Positions 1 to 9,148 of a stretch of 64,000 bases of DNA are shown here, one piece after another (within the stretch, counting starts at the first letter, position 1; each line of letters begins with the position of its first letter). The notes beneath the pieces were generated by a model. The model was not told where the DNA came from and did not search any database. It saw only the letters and a program-made list of their open reading frames with translations. The translations under genes were made by a program, and so were the position numbers. The DNA lies in NCBI RefSeq assembly GCF_030345715.1, contig NZ_JAUASX010000017.1, positions 1-64,000 on the forward strand, given 5' to 3'. The stretch comes from Solimonas sp. SE-A11 (GTDB lineage Bacteria; Pseudomonadota; Gammaproteobacteria; Nevskiales; Nevskiaceae).

Positions 1-53
1 TCCGCTTCCTTCAGAAATCCGATGATCTGCTCTTCCGAATACCGCTTCTTCAC
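1..53 (-). CDS. IS3-family transposase OrfA, N-terminal fragment (partial)
   Basis: Seventeen full codons are visible from a GTG at 53-51, reading VKKRYSEEQIIGFLKEA. This is the characteristic opening of OrfA (helix-turn-helix, IS3 family, probably IS407-like group), the small DNA-binding protein that normally fuses with OrfB by frameshifting to make the active transposase. A strong AGGAGG lies 6-11 bases upstream of the GTG. The rest of the gene is outside the window, so whether the element is intact is unknown. Confidence 0.8.
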   Translation of the reverse strand, partial: MKKRYSEEQIIGFLKEA

Positions 54-118
54 GTCCGACCTCCTGGGGTCTTGGGTCGGACTCTAAACCACGGTGCTAC
101 TCAATTTTGGGGTAACGT
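1..118 (-). mobile_element. End of an IS3-family insertion sequence (partial, runs off the window)
   Basis: The first ~118 bases hold the 5' end of an IS3-type element whose transposase reads leftward off the window. Going inward from about 118 on the minus strand come a terminal-repeat-like CGTTACCCCAAAATTGAGTAG, a short leader, an AGGAGG ribosome site and the start of orfA. The outer boundary is placed at 115-120 because the reading frame of the neighbouring dehydrogenase changes character there; the exact base and any target duplication cannot be set without the other end of the element. Confidence 0.75.
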
Positions 119-979
119 CGCCGCCACCGTGAAGAGCGCGCGATCACGCTTCCAGCGCAGGGCCGCTTCATCGGCTTCACTCGCCTGCCAGTGCCGGTCT
201 GCGTCAGCGACGAGTGCGGCTACTCCCGTGAGCGCTCCGGCCAGTGCGGCATGAGTGGTGTTCGCCAGAGACGGCAATGTCGCGAGCGCTTCCAGCGCCA
301 GCAGTTGCGCAGCGGCTCGCTCAATCCAGCCTCGCGGCCAGCGCAGGCGTAGCGCCTCGCGCACCAGGTACGCCAGCACCGCCGCCTGCACGTGCAGATC
401 CTCCACGGTGCGGAAGGGCTTCACATAGTGCAGGTAGCCATCGCCCGGAAGCACGGCGGAATCCGCGACCGTAACGTTCTCGAAGCACAGGCTCGCATGC
501 GGTACTTCCGGCACGAAGGGCGTCGGCGGCATCGCCTCCACCTGCACGCCCGCCTGATCCGCAGAGATGCACAGCACGCGCAGCACCGGCAGGTCAGACA
601 GCACCTCGGCATCACGCGCCACCACCAAGAACAGTTGGCCCTCCGGCCCCAGCGTAGCCCAGCGCTTGGCGCCGTTGAGCAGGCCCTCCCGCAATTCGCT
701 GCGGATCGCGCGTGGGCTGTTGCCGTCCTTCTCGGTCACGCAGAGTGCGGCGACCGTATCGGCAGGCAGCTGCGGCACCAACGCGCGCAGGGCGGCCTGG
801 TAGGCAGAGGCAAAGGCCCAGCCAACGCGGTCGGCGTGATAGCCGCCGAGGATGGCCTGGGTCATGGTGTCCGGCGTCTCGCGCGAGCGGGCCAGGTGGC
901 GCGGCCACCAGGAGGCGACATCCGGGCAGGCCGGGGCCTTGCAGGGGCCGGTGAGCAGCGTTTCGAGCCAGTGGGTCAT
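101..979 (-). CDS. Acyl-CoA dehydrogenase-like protein, C-terminus cut by the IS
   Basis: A 292-residue protein resembling the atypical, short acyl-CoA dehydrogenase-like proteins of lipid-degrading proteobacteria: a hydrophobic N-terminal helical region, a central beta region (about residues 95-175) and a C-terminal helical region ending in WKRDRALFTVAA. The final residues TLPQN and the TGA at 103-101 are encoded by the IS terminal repeat, so the natural C-terminal helix is missing; in this family the last helix normally continues roughly 15-25 residues further. Catalytic competence cannot be judged because the typical catalytic Glu is not obvious. It could be a non-catalytic partner subunit. 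Family assignment is moderate; the truncation is directly visible. Confidence 0.65.
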   Translation of the reverse strand: MTHWLETLLTGPCKAPACPDVASWWPRHLARSRETPDTMTQAILGGYHADRVGWAFASAYQAALRALVPQLPADTVAALCVTEKDGNSPRAIRSELREGLLNGAKRWATLGPEGQLFLVVARDAEVLSDLPVLRVLCISADQAGVQVEAMPPTPFVPEVPHASLCFENVTVADSAVLPGDGYLHYVKPFRTVEDLHVQAAVLAYLVREALRLRWPRGWIERAAAQLLALEALATLPSLANTTHAALAGALTGVAALVADADRHWQASEADEAALRWKRDRALFTVAATLPQN

Positions 980-1022
980 GCCGGCACTATAAGCGGGCCG
1001 GCCACGGGACTTGGCCCGACTC

Positions 1023-1529
1023 TCAGCCCTTCTCGGGATACTTGATCAAGGGGCCGAGGTTGTCGCGCACCTGGCGGGCGTCGAAGGCGTCGGCGGACTC
1101 GGCCGGGCGCTTGCCCTTGTACATGGTGACGTAGGCCTGGGCCTGGTATTCATTCACCGGGTAGGCGGTGCTGACCCCGGTGCCGAGGCCGTAGTAGCGC
1201 GAGTACCAGCCGTAGCCGCCGACGGCGCTGACGGTCTGCTGGTAGCGGGTCTGCTTCTCGGTGTCGCTGCCGCTCATGACGAAGTAGTCATAGCCCTGCT
1301 GCAACGTCAGTTCCGCGGCGCGGAACAGCAGGTAGTTCTCCACGGTCTCGCGCGAGGTGGTGGAGTTGCCGGCGAAATTGATGCGGTAGCGGTTGTTCTC
1401 GATGCGCTGGTCGCCGTAGCCCTGGCCGTTCTTCATCGGCTGGTAGGGGGTAACCGTGGCGCAACCGGCCAGCAGCAGCACCGTCAGAGCGGCAGCCAGG
1501 CCACGATATGGATGGGTAGTGGGAAACAT
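1023..1529 (-). CDS. Small outer-membrane-type lipoprotein (CC0125/CC1285-like)
   Basis: 168 residues with a signal peptide and lipobox LLAGC (Cys about residue 23), so a lipid-anchored envelope protein. The mature part has the pattern TPYQP...GYGDQRIENNRYRINFAGN followed by SRETVENYLLFRAAELTLQQGYDYF, which matches a family of small proteobacterial lipoproteins of unknown role. The TRETVExYLLxRAAELT segment is the hallmark. It stands alone, in the same orientation as the lipoprotein upstream but about 90 bases from it. No function is assigned. Confidence 0.7.
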   Translation of the reverse strand: MFPTTHPYRGLAAALTVLLLAGCATVTPYQPMKNGQGYGDQRIENNRYRINFAGNSTTSRETVENYLLFRAAELTLQQGYDYFVMSGSDTEKQTRYQQTVSAVGGYGWYSRYYGLGTGVSTAYPVNEYQAQAYVTMYKGKRPAESADAFDARQVRDNLGPLIKYPEKG

Positions 1530-1621
1530 GACAAACCTCCAGTGCCTGTTACCAGGCCATACGCATCCGGAACCGCTCCGGATGCCCCTGTGACCGCGAA
1601 AGCCCCAAAACGATCCCCGCT

Positions 1622-2449
1622 TTACAGCGGATCCAGCAGGAAGGCCACGGCCGAGTCGGAAGCGATGGCGACCCCCTGGATCGTTTCGGTGGTGTTCGGC
1701 GCCTGGTTCAACGTGGCCAGGCCTATAGTGGAGATCGTGGTGTTGCCGCAGAGCTCCGAAAGGGACAGGCGGTAGAGGTTGTAGTGCAGGTCAATGATGG
1801 TCAGGCTGCCCTGGTAGGTGCACTTGGTCTTGTCGTCACTGCCGGTGATCTGCCCGTCCTGGCTGATGGTGTACCGGGTCGTGGCCAGGCCGAATTCGTC
1901 CTCGATGCCCCAGATGCCCGCCAGGGACGCCAGGTTGGAGCGCTGTTCGTAACGCAGCTTCGAATACGCCAGGGTCAGGGAGCCGAAATCGTTGTCCGAG
2001 GTGGTATAGGTCAGCTGGATGGACTTCTCGGGTTCAAAGCCGCCCTGGCCCTGCAGCGTGGTGACGTCGGTGCTCGTGGTGGTGACGTCCGCGCCGGTCA
2101 CCGGATCCTTCGTGGTGGTGATCACCTTGCGGTACACCTTGGCGGTCCAGGAGAGGCTGGGGCTCGTGGCGGTGTAGAGGCCGCCGGCCACCAGCTTTCC
2201 ATCCTCCGTGAACACCAGGAAGCGCTTCTTGTCACTGTCCAGGAAGGCCACCACGTCCTGGGTGACACCGGTCTTGGTGGAGCTCAGGCGCCCTTCGTAG
2301 ATGCCGGCGGGCGCCTGACTGACCGGCCGCGTGTCAGGATTGTCGATACTGTCCATCTGCGAGCCGCAGGCGGTGAGGCCGGACAAGGCGAGCAGGGCTG
2401 CCGCGAGCAGTTTGCAACAGGGCACCGATACATCTTGTCTACGGATCAT
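1622..2449 (-). CDS. Hypothetical lipoprotein
   Basis: 275 residues. The N-terminus (MIRRQDVSVPCCKLLAAALLA) is a signal peptide ending in the lipobox LTAC (Cys about residue 28). The mature chain is beta-rich with repeated Thr/Ser-rich strands, for example around residues 45-110 and 150-200, and conserved-looking GIYEGRL and GIWGIEDEFG segments, suggesting a lipocalin-like or small beta-sandwich fold made of two related halves. I do not recognise a named family. It is divergent from the cellulose operon with about 80 bases between, so that spacer may carry both promoters. Confidence 0.6.
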   Translation of the reverse strand: MIRRQDVSVPCCKLLAAALLALSGLTACGSQMDSIDNPDTRPVSQAPAGIYEGRLSSTKTGVTQDVVAFLDSDKKRFLVFTEDGKLVAGGLYTATSPSLSWTAKVYRKVITTTKDPVTGADVTTTSTDVTTLQGQGGFEPEKSIQLTYTTSDNDFGSLTLAYSKLRYEQRSNLASLAGIWGIEDEFGLATTRYTISQDGQITGSDDKTKCTYQGSLTIIDLHYNLYRLSLSELCGNTTISTIGLATLNQAPNTTETIQGVAIASDSAVAFLLDPL

Positions 2450-2530
2450 GACTTGACTCTGCCCTAGAATGAGAAAATGCGCGTAGGGTTCTGTAAATAA
2501 AGCGTAAACCTACCTGAAAAGACGGGCCAA

Positions 2531-3079
2531 GTGCAGTTGTCCCCATATATTTCACCTGAGACAATGGTCCGGTCATCCCTGGCACCACCGAGAACCGAAG
2601 TGGCCCTCGACAACCGCAGCGAAGAATACTTCCGCAACACCCCTCGCCCGCAGGCGGCGCTGGCGGTGTTGCGCACGCTGGCGGTGGAACTGGCCCAGCA
2701 GGTGCCGACCGAGCAGTTGCGCGCGCTGGTCTACCTGGCGGGCCGCCGTATCGCCTCCGAGCAGGCGGCAGTGGACCTGAAGACACTAGCCGACTTCGAG
2801 GTCTTTGCGCAGAAGACCCTGGCCCGGCTGGATTTCGGCTGGGTACGGGTGGAAGAGAACGCCGCCGGCGTGGATTTCGTGCACGGCTGCTCGCCGTTGC
2901 CCGGCCTGTTCGGTGCGGACAGCGGCCATTGGGCACCGGGTTTGCTTGAGGGAATGTATGCGGAGTGGATGCGCCAGCTCGGTGCGGGCGACCAGCTGGA
3001 CGTGCGCGAGGTAGCCTCGCCGCCGGGCTCGGACCTGATCCGGTTCCGCCTGGCGCATGCAGCCAATTTCGGAGGGTAG
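2531..3079 (+). CDS. bcsD: Cellulose biosynthesis protein BcsD
   Basis: 182 residues from a GTG at 2531; an ATG at 2564 is an equally plausible start. The core from about residue 35 (YFRNTPRPQAALAVLRTLAVELA, then LVYLAGRRIA) matches BcsD/AxCesD, the periplasmic octameric channel-like subunit that helps organise glucan chains in type I cellulose systems. No signal peptide is seen, as in known BcsD. It is the first gene of the bcs operon and lies 5 bases before the next gene. The presence of bcsD together with bcsZ and bcsC classifies the cluster as type I. The ~80-base region upstream is shared with a divergent lipoprotein gene and presumably holds the operon promoter. Confidence 0.8.
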   Translation: MQLSPYISPETMVRSSLAPPRTEVALDNRSEEYFRNTPRPQAALAVLRTLAVELAQQVPTEQLRALVYLAGRRIASEQAAVDLKTLADFEVFAQKTLARLDFGWVRVEENAAGVDFVHGCSPLPGLFGADSGHWAPGLLEGMYAEWMRQLGAGDQLDVREVASPPGSDLIRFRLAHAANFGG

Positions 3080-3084
3080 CAGCG

Positions 3085-3576
3085 GTGACGGACAAGAAGG
3101 ATTTCGACGACGTGAGTCAGCTGGTGGACCGCCTGCAGCTCGACGGCTTGAAGTACCGCGAGTTCGGCGACCACCGCCCGGCCAAGCTCAAGCTGGCCGG
3201 CGGCACCGCGCCAACTGCAGCCCCGGCTGCCGCTCCGGCGCTCCCGGTGCAGGCGTCCAGGCCGGCCGCAGCGGTACCGGTCGCCGCAGCGCCCGCCGAG
3301 GCTGCGCGAACCATCGCCGCACCGGCGCCGGCACCGCTGCCGGAGCCCGCGCGCACGGTCGAGCAGCCGCTGTCCTTTACCTTCGAGCGGCTGCGCCGCC
3401 AGGTGATCGGCTCCCGCGTGCAGGCGCCGGTGCTGCAGCTACAGCTGGCGCCGCGCAAGGCCTCGGGCAGTGAGCCGCAGGACTCGGTGATGCAGAAGCC
3501 GGTGTCCAACCTGTTTGCCCAGATGGGCCAGGATGCCTCGTCGGCGGTCGTCGATCCGCTGCGCCTGAAGCGCTAA
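3085..3576 (+). CDS. BcsP/BcsR-like Pro/Ala-rich cellulose biosynthesis protein
   Basis: 163 residues from a GTG at 3085, chosen because GGAGGG lies 9-14 bases upstream. The first ~35 residues (DDVSQLVDRLQLDGLKYREF) resemble the short helical motif shared by BcsR and BcsP, small cytoplasmic accessory proteins of bcs operons. The remainder is a low-complexity Ala/Pro/Val linker (about residues 35-95) followed by a charged tail. Position between bcsD and bcsA is typical for bcsP or the Komagataeibacter bcsH/ccp type gene, which partners with BcsD. The motif match is by eye; exact subfamily is not settled. Confidence 0.6.
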   Translation: MTDKKDFDDVSQLVDRLQLDGLKYREFGDHRPAKLKLAGGTAPTAAPAAAPALPVQASRPAAAVPVAAAPAEAARTIAAPAPAPLPEPARTVEQPLSFTFERLRRQVIGSRVQAPVLQLQLAPRKASGSEPQDSVMQKPVSNLFAQMGQDASSAVVDPLRLKR

Positions 3577-3607
3577 GACAATCCTCTGCCAGGGAGCGGC
3601 ACACTCA

Positions 3608-5725
3608 ATGCGGCTGACCATCCTGCTCGTGCTGCTGCTGCTCAGCGTCCCGTTCTATGCGCTGGTGACGGCGCCGCTGACGCTGGGTTGGCAAGCCGTC
3701 ACCGGCACGCTGATGGTGGTCTCGGCCTTCGGCCTGAAGCGCATGCGCGGGCACCGCGGCGCCCTGGCCATGATGGCGCTGTCGCTGATCGCCAGTACCC
3801 GCTACCTCTACTGGCGCATCACCGAAACCCTGCCGATCGGCCCCGGCTTCGACGCCTGGGACCTGTTCCTGTCCAGCGGCCTGCTGTTCGCCGAGCTCTA
3901 CGCCTTCACGATCCTGCTGTTCGGCTTCATCCAGACCGCGTGGCCGCTGGGGCGCAAGCCTGAGCCCCTGCCCGAGGACCCGGCGCAGTGGCCGACGGTG
4001 GACGTCTTCATCCCCAGCTACAACGAGCCGCTCAGCGTCGTGCGTCCGACGGTACTGGCGGCGCTGGCGCTGGACTGGCCGCGCGACAAGATCAAGGTCT
4101 ACGTGCTGGACGACGGCCGCCGTGACGAGTTCAAGGCCTTCTGCGAGGAGGTGGGCGCCACCCACTTGATCCGCCCGGACAACAAGCACGCCAAGGCCGG
4201 CAACATCAACCGCGCGCTGAAGGTGACGCAGGGCGAATACATCGCCATCTTCGACTGCGACCACATTCCCACCCGCTCCTTCCTGCAGCTGACCATGGGC
4301 ACCATGGTAAGTGATCCGAAGGTCTCGCTGGTCCAGACGCCCCACCACTTCTTCTCGCCCGACCCTTTCGAGCGCAACCTGCGCACCTTCCGCAAGGTGC
4401 CCAACGAGGGCGAGCTGTTCTACGGCCTGATCCAGGACGGCAACGACTTCTGGGATGCGTCCTTCTTCTGTGGATCCTGCGCCGTGCTGCGCCGCACCGC
4501 GCTGGAAGAAATCGGCGGCATCGCCACCGAGACCGTCACCGAGGACGCCCATACCTCGCTGCGCATGCACTCGCGCGGCTGGAAGAGCGCCTACATCAAC
4601 ATCCCCCAGGCGGCTGGCCTGGCCACCGAATCGCTCTCTGCGCACGTCGGCCAGCGTATCCGCTGGGCGCGTGGCATGGCGCAGATCTTCCGCGTGGACA
4701 ACCCCTTCCTGAAGCCGGGGCTCCAGCTTGGCCAGCGATTCTGCTACGCCAACGCGATGATGCACTTCTTCTACGGCCTGCCACGCATCATCTTCCTGAC
4801 CTCGCCACTGGGTTACCTGCTGCTGGGCGCGGAGATCATCAAGGCGCAGGGCCTGATGGTGCTGGCCTACGCCGCGCCGCACGTGATCCTGGCCACGATG
4901 ACCAACAGCCGCCTGCAGGGCGCGTTCCGGCACTCCTTCTGGTCCGAGGTCTACGAGACGGTGCTGGCCACCTTCATCCTCGGCCCGACGATGCTGGCCT
5001 TCATCAACCCCAAGCTGGGCAAGTTCAACGTGACCGCCAAGGGCGGCGTGGTCGACCGAGACTACTTCGACAAGGACATCGCCAAGCCCTACTACTACCT
5101 GTTCCTGCTCAATGCGCTCGGGCTGGTGGTGGGCATCATCCGCCTGGCGGGCGGCGAGGCGCACCCCGATACCCTGCTGCTGAACCTCGGCTGGACGATC
5201 TACAACCTGGTGATCATCGGCGGCGCACTGGCCGTGGCATCCGAGAAAAAACAGATACGCACGGCCGTGCGCGTACGCACCCGCATCCCGGGCGCGATCC
5301 GGCTCGGGCCTGAACACCCGGCACACCTGACACCGACGGTGGACCTGTCCTATTCCGGCGCGCAGTTGCTGCTGCCGGACGGCTTCGTCACCACGGTGGG
5401 CGACCGGGTGGAGATCCTGCTGATCCCGGATCGCTCCGACGTCTGGATTCCCGTCACCGTGCGCCGCAGCGGCCACGGCGTGGTCGCCGTGCAGTTCGAG
5501 ACCCTCGGTATCGCCGAGGAAAACGCCCTGATCTACGCGCTGTTCGGCCGTGCCGATGCCTGGATCCGCTGGCGCGAGACCCAGGCGCCCGACCGGCCGC
5601 TGCACGCGCTGGCACTGGTCGGCCGCTACGGCGTCATCGGTGCCTACGAATTCTGGCGTTGGTTCACCGGCGACCTGCTGGAGCGCCTGCACGCCCGCAT
5701 CACCCGACGCAAAGTCGCTGGCTGA
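3608..5725 (+). CDS. bcsA: Cellulose synthase catalytic subunit BcsA (UDP-forming, PilZ domain)
   Basis: 705 residues. An inner-membrane GT2 glycosyltransferase that polymerises UDP-glucose and threads the glucan through its membrane channel. All signature residues are present: LDDG at 167-170, DCD at 216-218, FFCGS at 286-290, TED at 311-313 (catalytic base) and QRIRW at 349-353. Membrane helices lie at about 5-25, 30-62, 85-110, 395-425, 450-465, 495-515 and 525-545. The C-terminal PilZ domain has the RTAVR motif (551-555) and DLSYSG (579-584), so c-di-GMP activation is expected. The protein looks fully functional, in contrast to its obligate partner bcsB downstream. ATG at 3608 with GGGAG upstream. 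Confidence 0.97.
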   Translation: MRLTILLVLLLLSVPFYALVTAPLTLGWQAVTGTLMVVSAFGLKRMRGHRGALAMMALSLIASTRYLYWRITETLPIGPGFDAWDLFLSSGLLFAELYAFTILLFGFIQTAWPLGRKPEPLPEDPAQWPTVDVFIPSYNEPLSVVRPTVLAALALDWPRDKIKVYVLDDGRRDEFKAFCEEVGATHLIRPDNKHAKAGNINRALKVTQGEYIAIFDCDHIPTRSFLQLTMGTMVSDPKVSLVQTPHHFFSPDPFERNLRTFRKVPNEGELFYGLIQDGNDFWDASFFCGSCAVLRRTALEEIGGIATETVTEDAHTSLRMHSRGWKSAYINIPQAAGLATESLSAHVGQRIRWARGMAQIFRVDNPFLKPGLQLGQRFCYANAMMHFFYGLPRIIFLTSPLGYLLLGAEIIKAQGLMVLAYAAPHVILATMTNSRLQGAFRHSFWSEVYETVLATFILGPTMLAFINPKLGKFNVTAKGGVVDRDYFDKDIAKPYYYLFLLNALGLVVGIIRLAGGEAHPDTLLLNLGWTIYNLVIIGGALAVASEKKQIRTAVRVRTRIPGAIRLGPEHPAHLTPTVDLSYSGAQLLLPDGFVTTVGDRVEILLIPDRSDVWIPVTVRRSGHGVVAVQFETLGIAEENALIYALFGRADAWIRWRETQAPDRPLHALALVGRYGVIGAYEFWRWFTGDLLERLHARITRRKVAG

Positions 5726-5822
5726 AGGCCAGCGGGGCGGTCCCTGACGCTCCGGCGGATGGACCTGAAACAATAAAAAGCGGTACAAAAGAAGCTGTTA
5801 CACCCTACGCCGGACCGAGAAC

Positions 5823-8036
5823 ATGCGGACAAGACCTTATCGCTGGGCGACTTTCCTGGGCGCACTCTGGCTGTCGGCCGCCACCGCGGCTGCCGCAGAA
5901 CCCGGCACACCCGTCGCAACCTCGGACACCGCCTTCCTGGCGCCGCAGCGCGAGCTGAGCTTCGAGGAACTGGGGCTGGCCTACCCGCTGCGCCTGCGTA
6001 CGGTCTTCGGCCAGGCCTCGGTGCCGCTGAACATCCGCGCCGACCAGGTGGTGACCGATGCCACGCTGTCGCTGCGCTACTCGCACTCCCCGTCACTGCG
6101 CTTCGACACCAGCCACATCAACGTGCTGGTCAACGACCAGTTGGTGCGCACCATCCCGCTGACGGCAGAGTCTGCCTCCGGCGCGGTGGCACAGATCGCG
6201 CTGAACCCGCTGCTGCTGGTGCCCAAGACGCAGATCCGCCTGGAGCTGATCGCCCACTACGCCCGCAACGAGTGCGAAGACCCCACGCACAGCTCGCTGT
6301 GAGCCGAGATCAGCAACGAAAGCAGCCTGAAGCTCCGCTTCTCCACGCTGCCACCGCCACCGGCACTGGAGCGCCTGCCGGCCCCGCTGTTCGACGACGG
6401 CGAAGCCGGCCTGCTGACCCTGCCCTTCGTGTTCGAGCGCAGCCCCACGCCGGGCCAGATGAAGGCGGCTGCGATCGTCGCGGCCTGGTTCGGCGCCAAG
6501 GCCGACTACCGCGGCGCCGATTTCCCGGTGCGTTACGGCACGCTGCCGCCAGGCCACGGCGTGGTGTTCACCACGCGGGCGCAGTCCTTCCCGGGCCTGG
6601 ACCCGACTGCGGTGTCCACGCGCCCCTCCGTCGCCATGGTGGAAAACCCGGACGTGCCGCAGGCACGACTGCTGGTGATCTCTGCCGCCACCGATGAGGG
6701 CCTGGTGCAGGCCGCCCAGAGTCTGGCCCTGGGCCAGATGCTGATGCAGGGCCGCAACGCCAGCATCGACACCCTGCAGTTGCCGGAGGCGCGCAAGGCC
6801 TGGGCCTCGGGTCGCTGGATCAATCCAGCGTCGCCGCGCCCGCTCACCGAAGGCGCCCTGAATCCGCTGTCGGTCACCGGCCTGATGCCGGGCCCGATCA
6901 GCTTCGAGTTCGCATTGCCGCCAGACCTGTATCCGCTGGACAAGGACAGCGTGAAGCTGCGCCTGAAGTATCGTGCCGCGCCCATCACCGGCGCCAACTC
7001 CGCGCTCAACGCCGTGCTCAATGCCCAATTCGCCGGTGGCGTCGCGATCGACGCCACCGCGCTGGGCAAGAGCCTGGGCGAGAGCCGTGAACTGACGGTG
7101 GACCTGCCCGGCGGCGTGCTGCGCACCAACAACCGCCTGGACGCGCAGTTCCACTTCCGCCGCAACACCGACGCCGTCTGCCAGGACTTTGACCCCAACT
7201 CGCTACAGGGCTCGATCGACCCGGCATCGACGCTCGAGTTCAAGCGCTATGCCCACTTCGCCGAGATGCCGGCGCTGCAGCTGTTCGCGCAGGGCGCCTA
7301 CCCCTACTCCCGCCTCGGTGACCTGGGTGGTACCGCGCTGATCCTGCCGCAGGGCGCGCAGGAGTCCGAGGTGTCGGCCGCGCTGATCCTGGCCGGGCAC
7401 ATCGGCCGCTGGACACAAGATGCCGCCACGCGCCTGGAAGTGGGCAGCTTCGAGAACGTCTCCGAGTTCGCGGATCGCGACCTGCTGATGATCGGCCGCG
7501 CCGGCGCCCTGCCGGTGCCGCAGGACTGGGCCGGCGAACTGCCGCTGCTGTTCAGCAGCGGCAAGACCGAGCTGCGTCCGGTGGACCTGTTCGACTCGCT
7601 GCACGAGCGCCTCGCCGGCCGCAACCTGGAACAGGCCGCCGAGTACGCCAGCCGTGTGGTGATGCAGGCCGGACAAGACTTCGAGGCCATCATGGGCTTC
7701 GAGTCACCGCTGAAGTCCGGGCGCAACGTGGTGGTGCTCGCCGCAGGCAGCCAGGGCAACCTGCGCGACGCCGCGCTGGCCGTGGTCAAGCCGGGCCAGG
7801 CGCAGTTCGTGCGCGGCGGCCTGACCCTGGTGCAGGATGACAAGGTCAGCGGCTACGACCTGGGCAACGGCTACGAGGTCGGGAGCCTGCCCTGGTGGTA
7901 TGGCCTGAAGCGCTGGCTGGGCCTGCGGCCCTACCTGATGCTGCCGCTGACGCTGCTGGTGGTGCTGCTCGCGGCGATGGTGCTGCGCGTAGCGCTGCGC
8001 CGCCGTGCGGAACTGCGGCTCAAGGGCAAGCTATGA
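5823..8036 (+). pseudogene. bcsB: bcsB, cellulose synthase periplasmic subunit, interrupted by an in-frame TGA
   Basis: One continuous frame of 738 codons encodes BcsB: signal peptide, alternating carbohydrate-binding and flavodoxin-like domains, and a C-terminal membrane anchor (LMLPLTLLVVLLAAMVLRVAL) that docks on BcsA. Codon 160 (6300-6302) is TGA. The context reads CEDPTHSSL-stop-AEISNESSLKL; in the family this motif is SSLWAxIS, so a TGG Trp codon appears to have become TGA. Everything after it stays in frame and conserved to the ATGA overlap with bcsZ. A GTG at 6429 could restart but would lack the signal peptide. The spacing and codon use are otherwise normal, pointing to a recent mutation or a base-call error. 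Confidence 0.9.
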
Positions 8037-9148
8037 CACGCCTGCTGGCCGCCGTGCTGCTGCTGTGGTCCGCCGCCGGTTGCGCGGCGCAGCCACAGCA
8101 GCGCGGCTGGCCGGAATGGCAGTCCTTCGCCGAAGGTTTCGTCGACGAACAGGGTCGCGTGATCGACTGGACCGCGGAGTCGCGCACGGTGTCCGAGGGC
8201 CAGGCCTATGCGCTGTTCTTCGCGCTGGTGGCCAATGACCGCGAGCGCTTCCAGCGCATCCTGCAGTGGACCGAGAAGAATCTCGCCAAGGGCAATCTCG
8301 GCAAGAACCTGCCGGCCTGGCTATGGGGCCGGATCGATGCCGACCACTGGGGCATCAAGGACCTCAACTCGGCCACCGACGCCGACCTCTGGTTGGCCTA
8401 CACGCTGCTGGAGGCTGGCCGCATCTGGAACGACGCACAGTACCGCACGCTGGGCCGCAGCCTGCTGGAGCAGGTCAAGCAGCATGCGGTGATGCAGGTG
8501 GAGAACGGCCCGCTGCTGCTGCTGCCGGGCCGCGAGGGCTTCGTCGACGGTGACCGCATCCGCCTCAACCCCAGCTACTACGTACCGGTGCAGTTGCTGC
8601 GCTTCCAGCAGGAGGATCCGCAGGGCCCCTGGCGCCGCCTGCTGGCCGACTACGCCGCCTGGCTGCCACAACTGGCCCCGCTGGGCCGCGTGCCGGACTG
8701 GGCCCAGTGGCAGGCCGGCAATGTCGTGCAGGACAAGGAGACCAGCGGCGTGGGCAGCTACGACGCCATCCGCGTCTACCTGTTCAACGCCTGGGGCCCT
8801 TCGGGCAACGGTAGCGCCGCCGCCCTGCAGGACGCGATACGTCCCTTCGGCGGCATGCTGGGCGAGATCGGCCGCGTGCCGGAGCGCTGGTCCAACGGCA
8901 ATGCCGGCATCGAAGGCCAGGCCCCGGTGGGCTTCTACGGTGCCCTGCTGCCCTACTATGCGATGACGCAGGACGACACCGGCCTGGCACGTGCCCGTGC
9001 CGCGCTCGAGAAGGCCCGCAACAACAAGCTTTACGGACACCCGGCGCACTACTACGACCAGGTGCTGATCCTGTTCGGCAAGGGTTATGCCGACGGAAAA
9101 TACCGTTTCGACGGCAACGGGGGAGTCGTTCTTACATGGAAGCGCTAA
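8033..9148 (+). CDS. bcsZ: Periplasmic endo-beta-1,4-glucanase BcsZ (GH8)
   Basis: 371 residues. Cleaves cellulose in the periplasm and is needed for proper polymer export in many Bcs systems. The N-terminus is a signal sequence with AAGC (Cys 17), so it may be lipid-anchored rather than free. The GH8 catalytic pair is present: Glu55 in TVSEGQAY (general acid) and Asp244 in GSYDAIRVY (general base). Length matches E. coli BcsZ. ATG at 8033 overlaps the bcsB stop by four bases (ATGA), so translation is normally coupled to bcsB; premature termination in bcsB may reduce its expression. Confidence 0.95.
   Translation: MTRLLAAVLLLWSAAGCAAQPQQRGWPEWQSFAEGFVDEQGRVIDWTAESRTVSEGQAYALFFALVANDRERFQRILQWTEKNLAKGNLGKNLPAWLWGRIDADHWGIKDLNSATDADLWLAYTLLEAGRIWNDAQYRTLGRSLLEQVKQHAVMQVENGPLLLLPGREGFVDGDRIRLNPSYYVPVQLLRFQQEDPQGPWRRLLADYAAWLPQLAPLGRVPDWAQWQAGNVVQDKETSGVGSYDAIRVYLFNAWGPSGNGSAAALQDAIRPFGGMLGEIGRVPERWSNGNAGIEGQAPVGFYGALLPYYAMTQDDTGLARARAALEKARNNKLYGHPAHYYDQVLILFGKGYADGKYRFDGNGGVVLTWKR

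Noticed and set aside
2439-3095. Minus-strand frame over bcsD
   Set aside because: Arg/Pro/Ala-rich shadow translation of the plus-strand bcsD gene.
3605-5788. Minus-strand open frame of 727 codons over bcsA
   Set aside because: bcsA on the plus strand has all catalytic and PilZ motifs; the antisense frame has none.
6300-6302. TGA in bcsB as selenocysteine or reassigned Trp codon
   Set aside because: The family residue is Trp, no SECIS-like hairpin was noticed downstream, and TGA ends many genes here normally, so neither recoding explanation is favoured.
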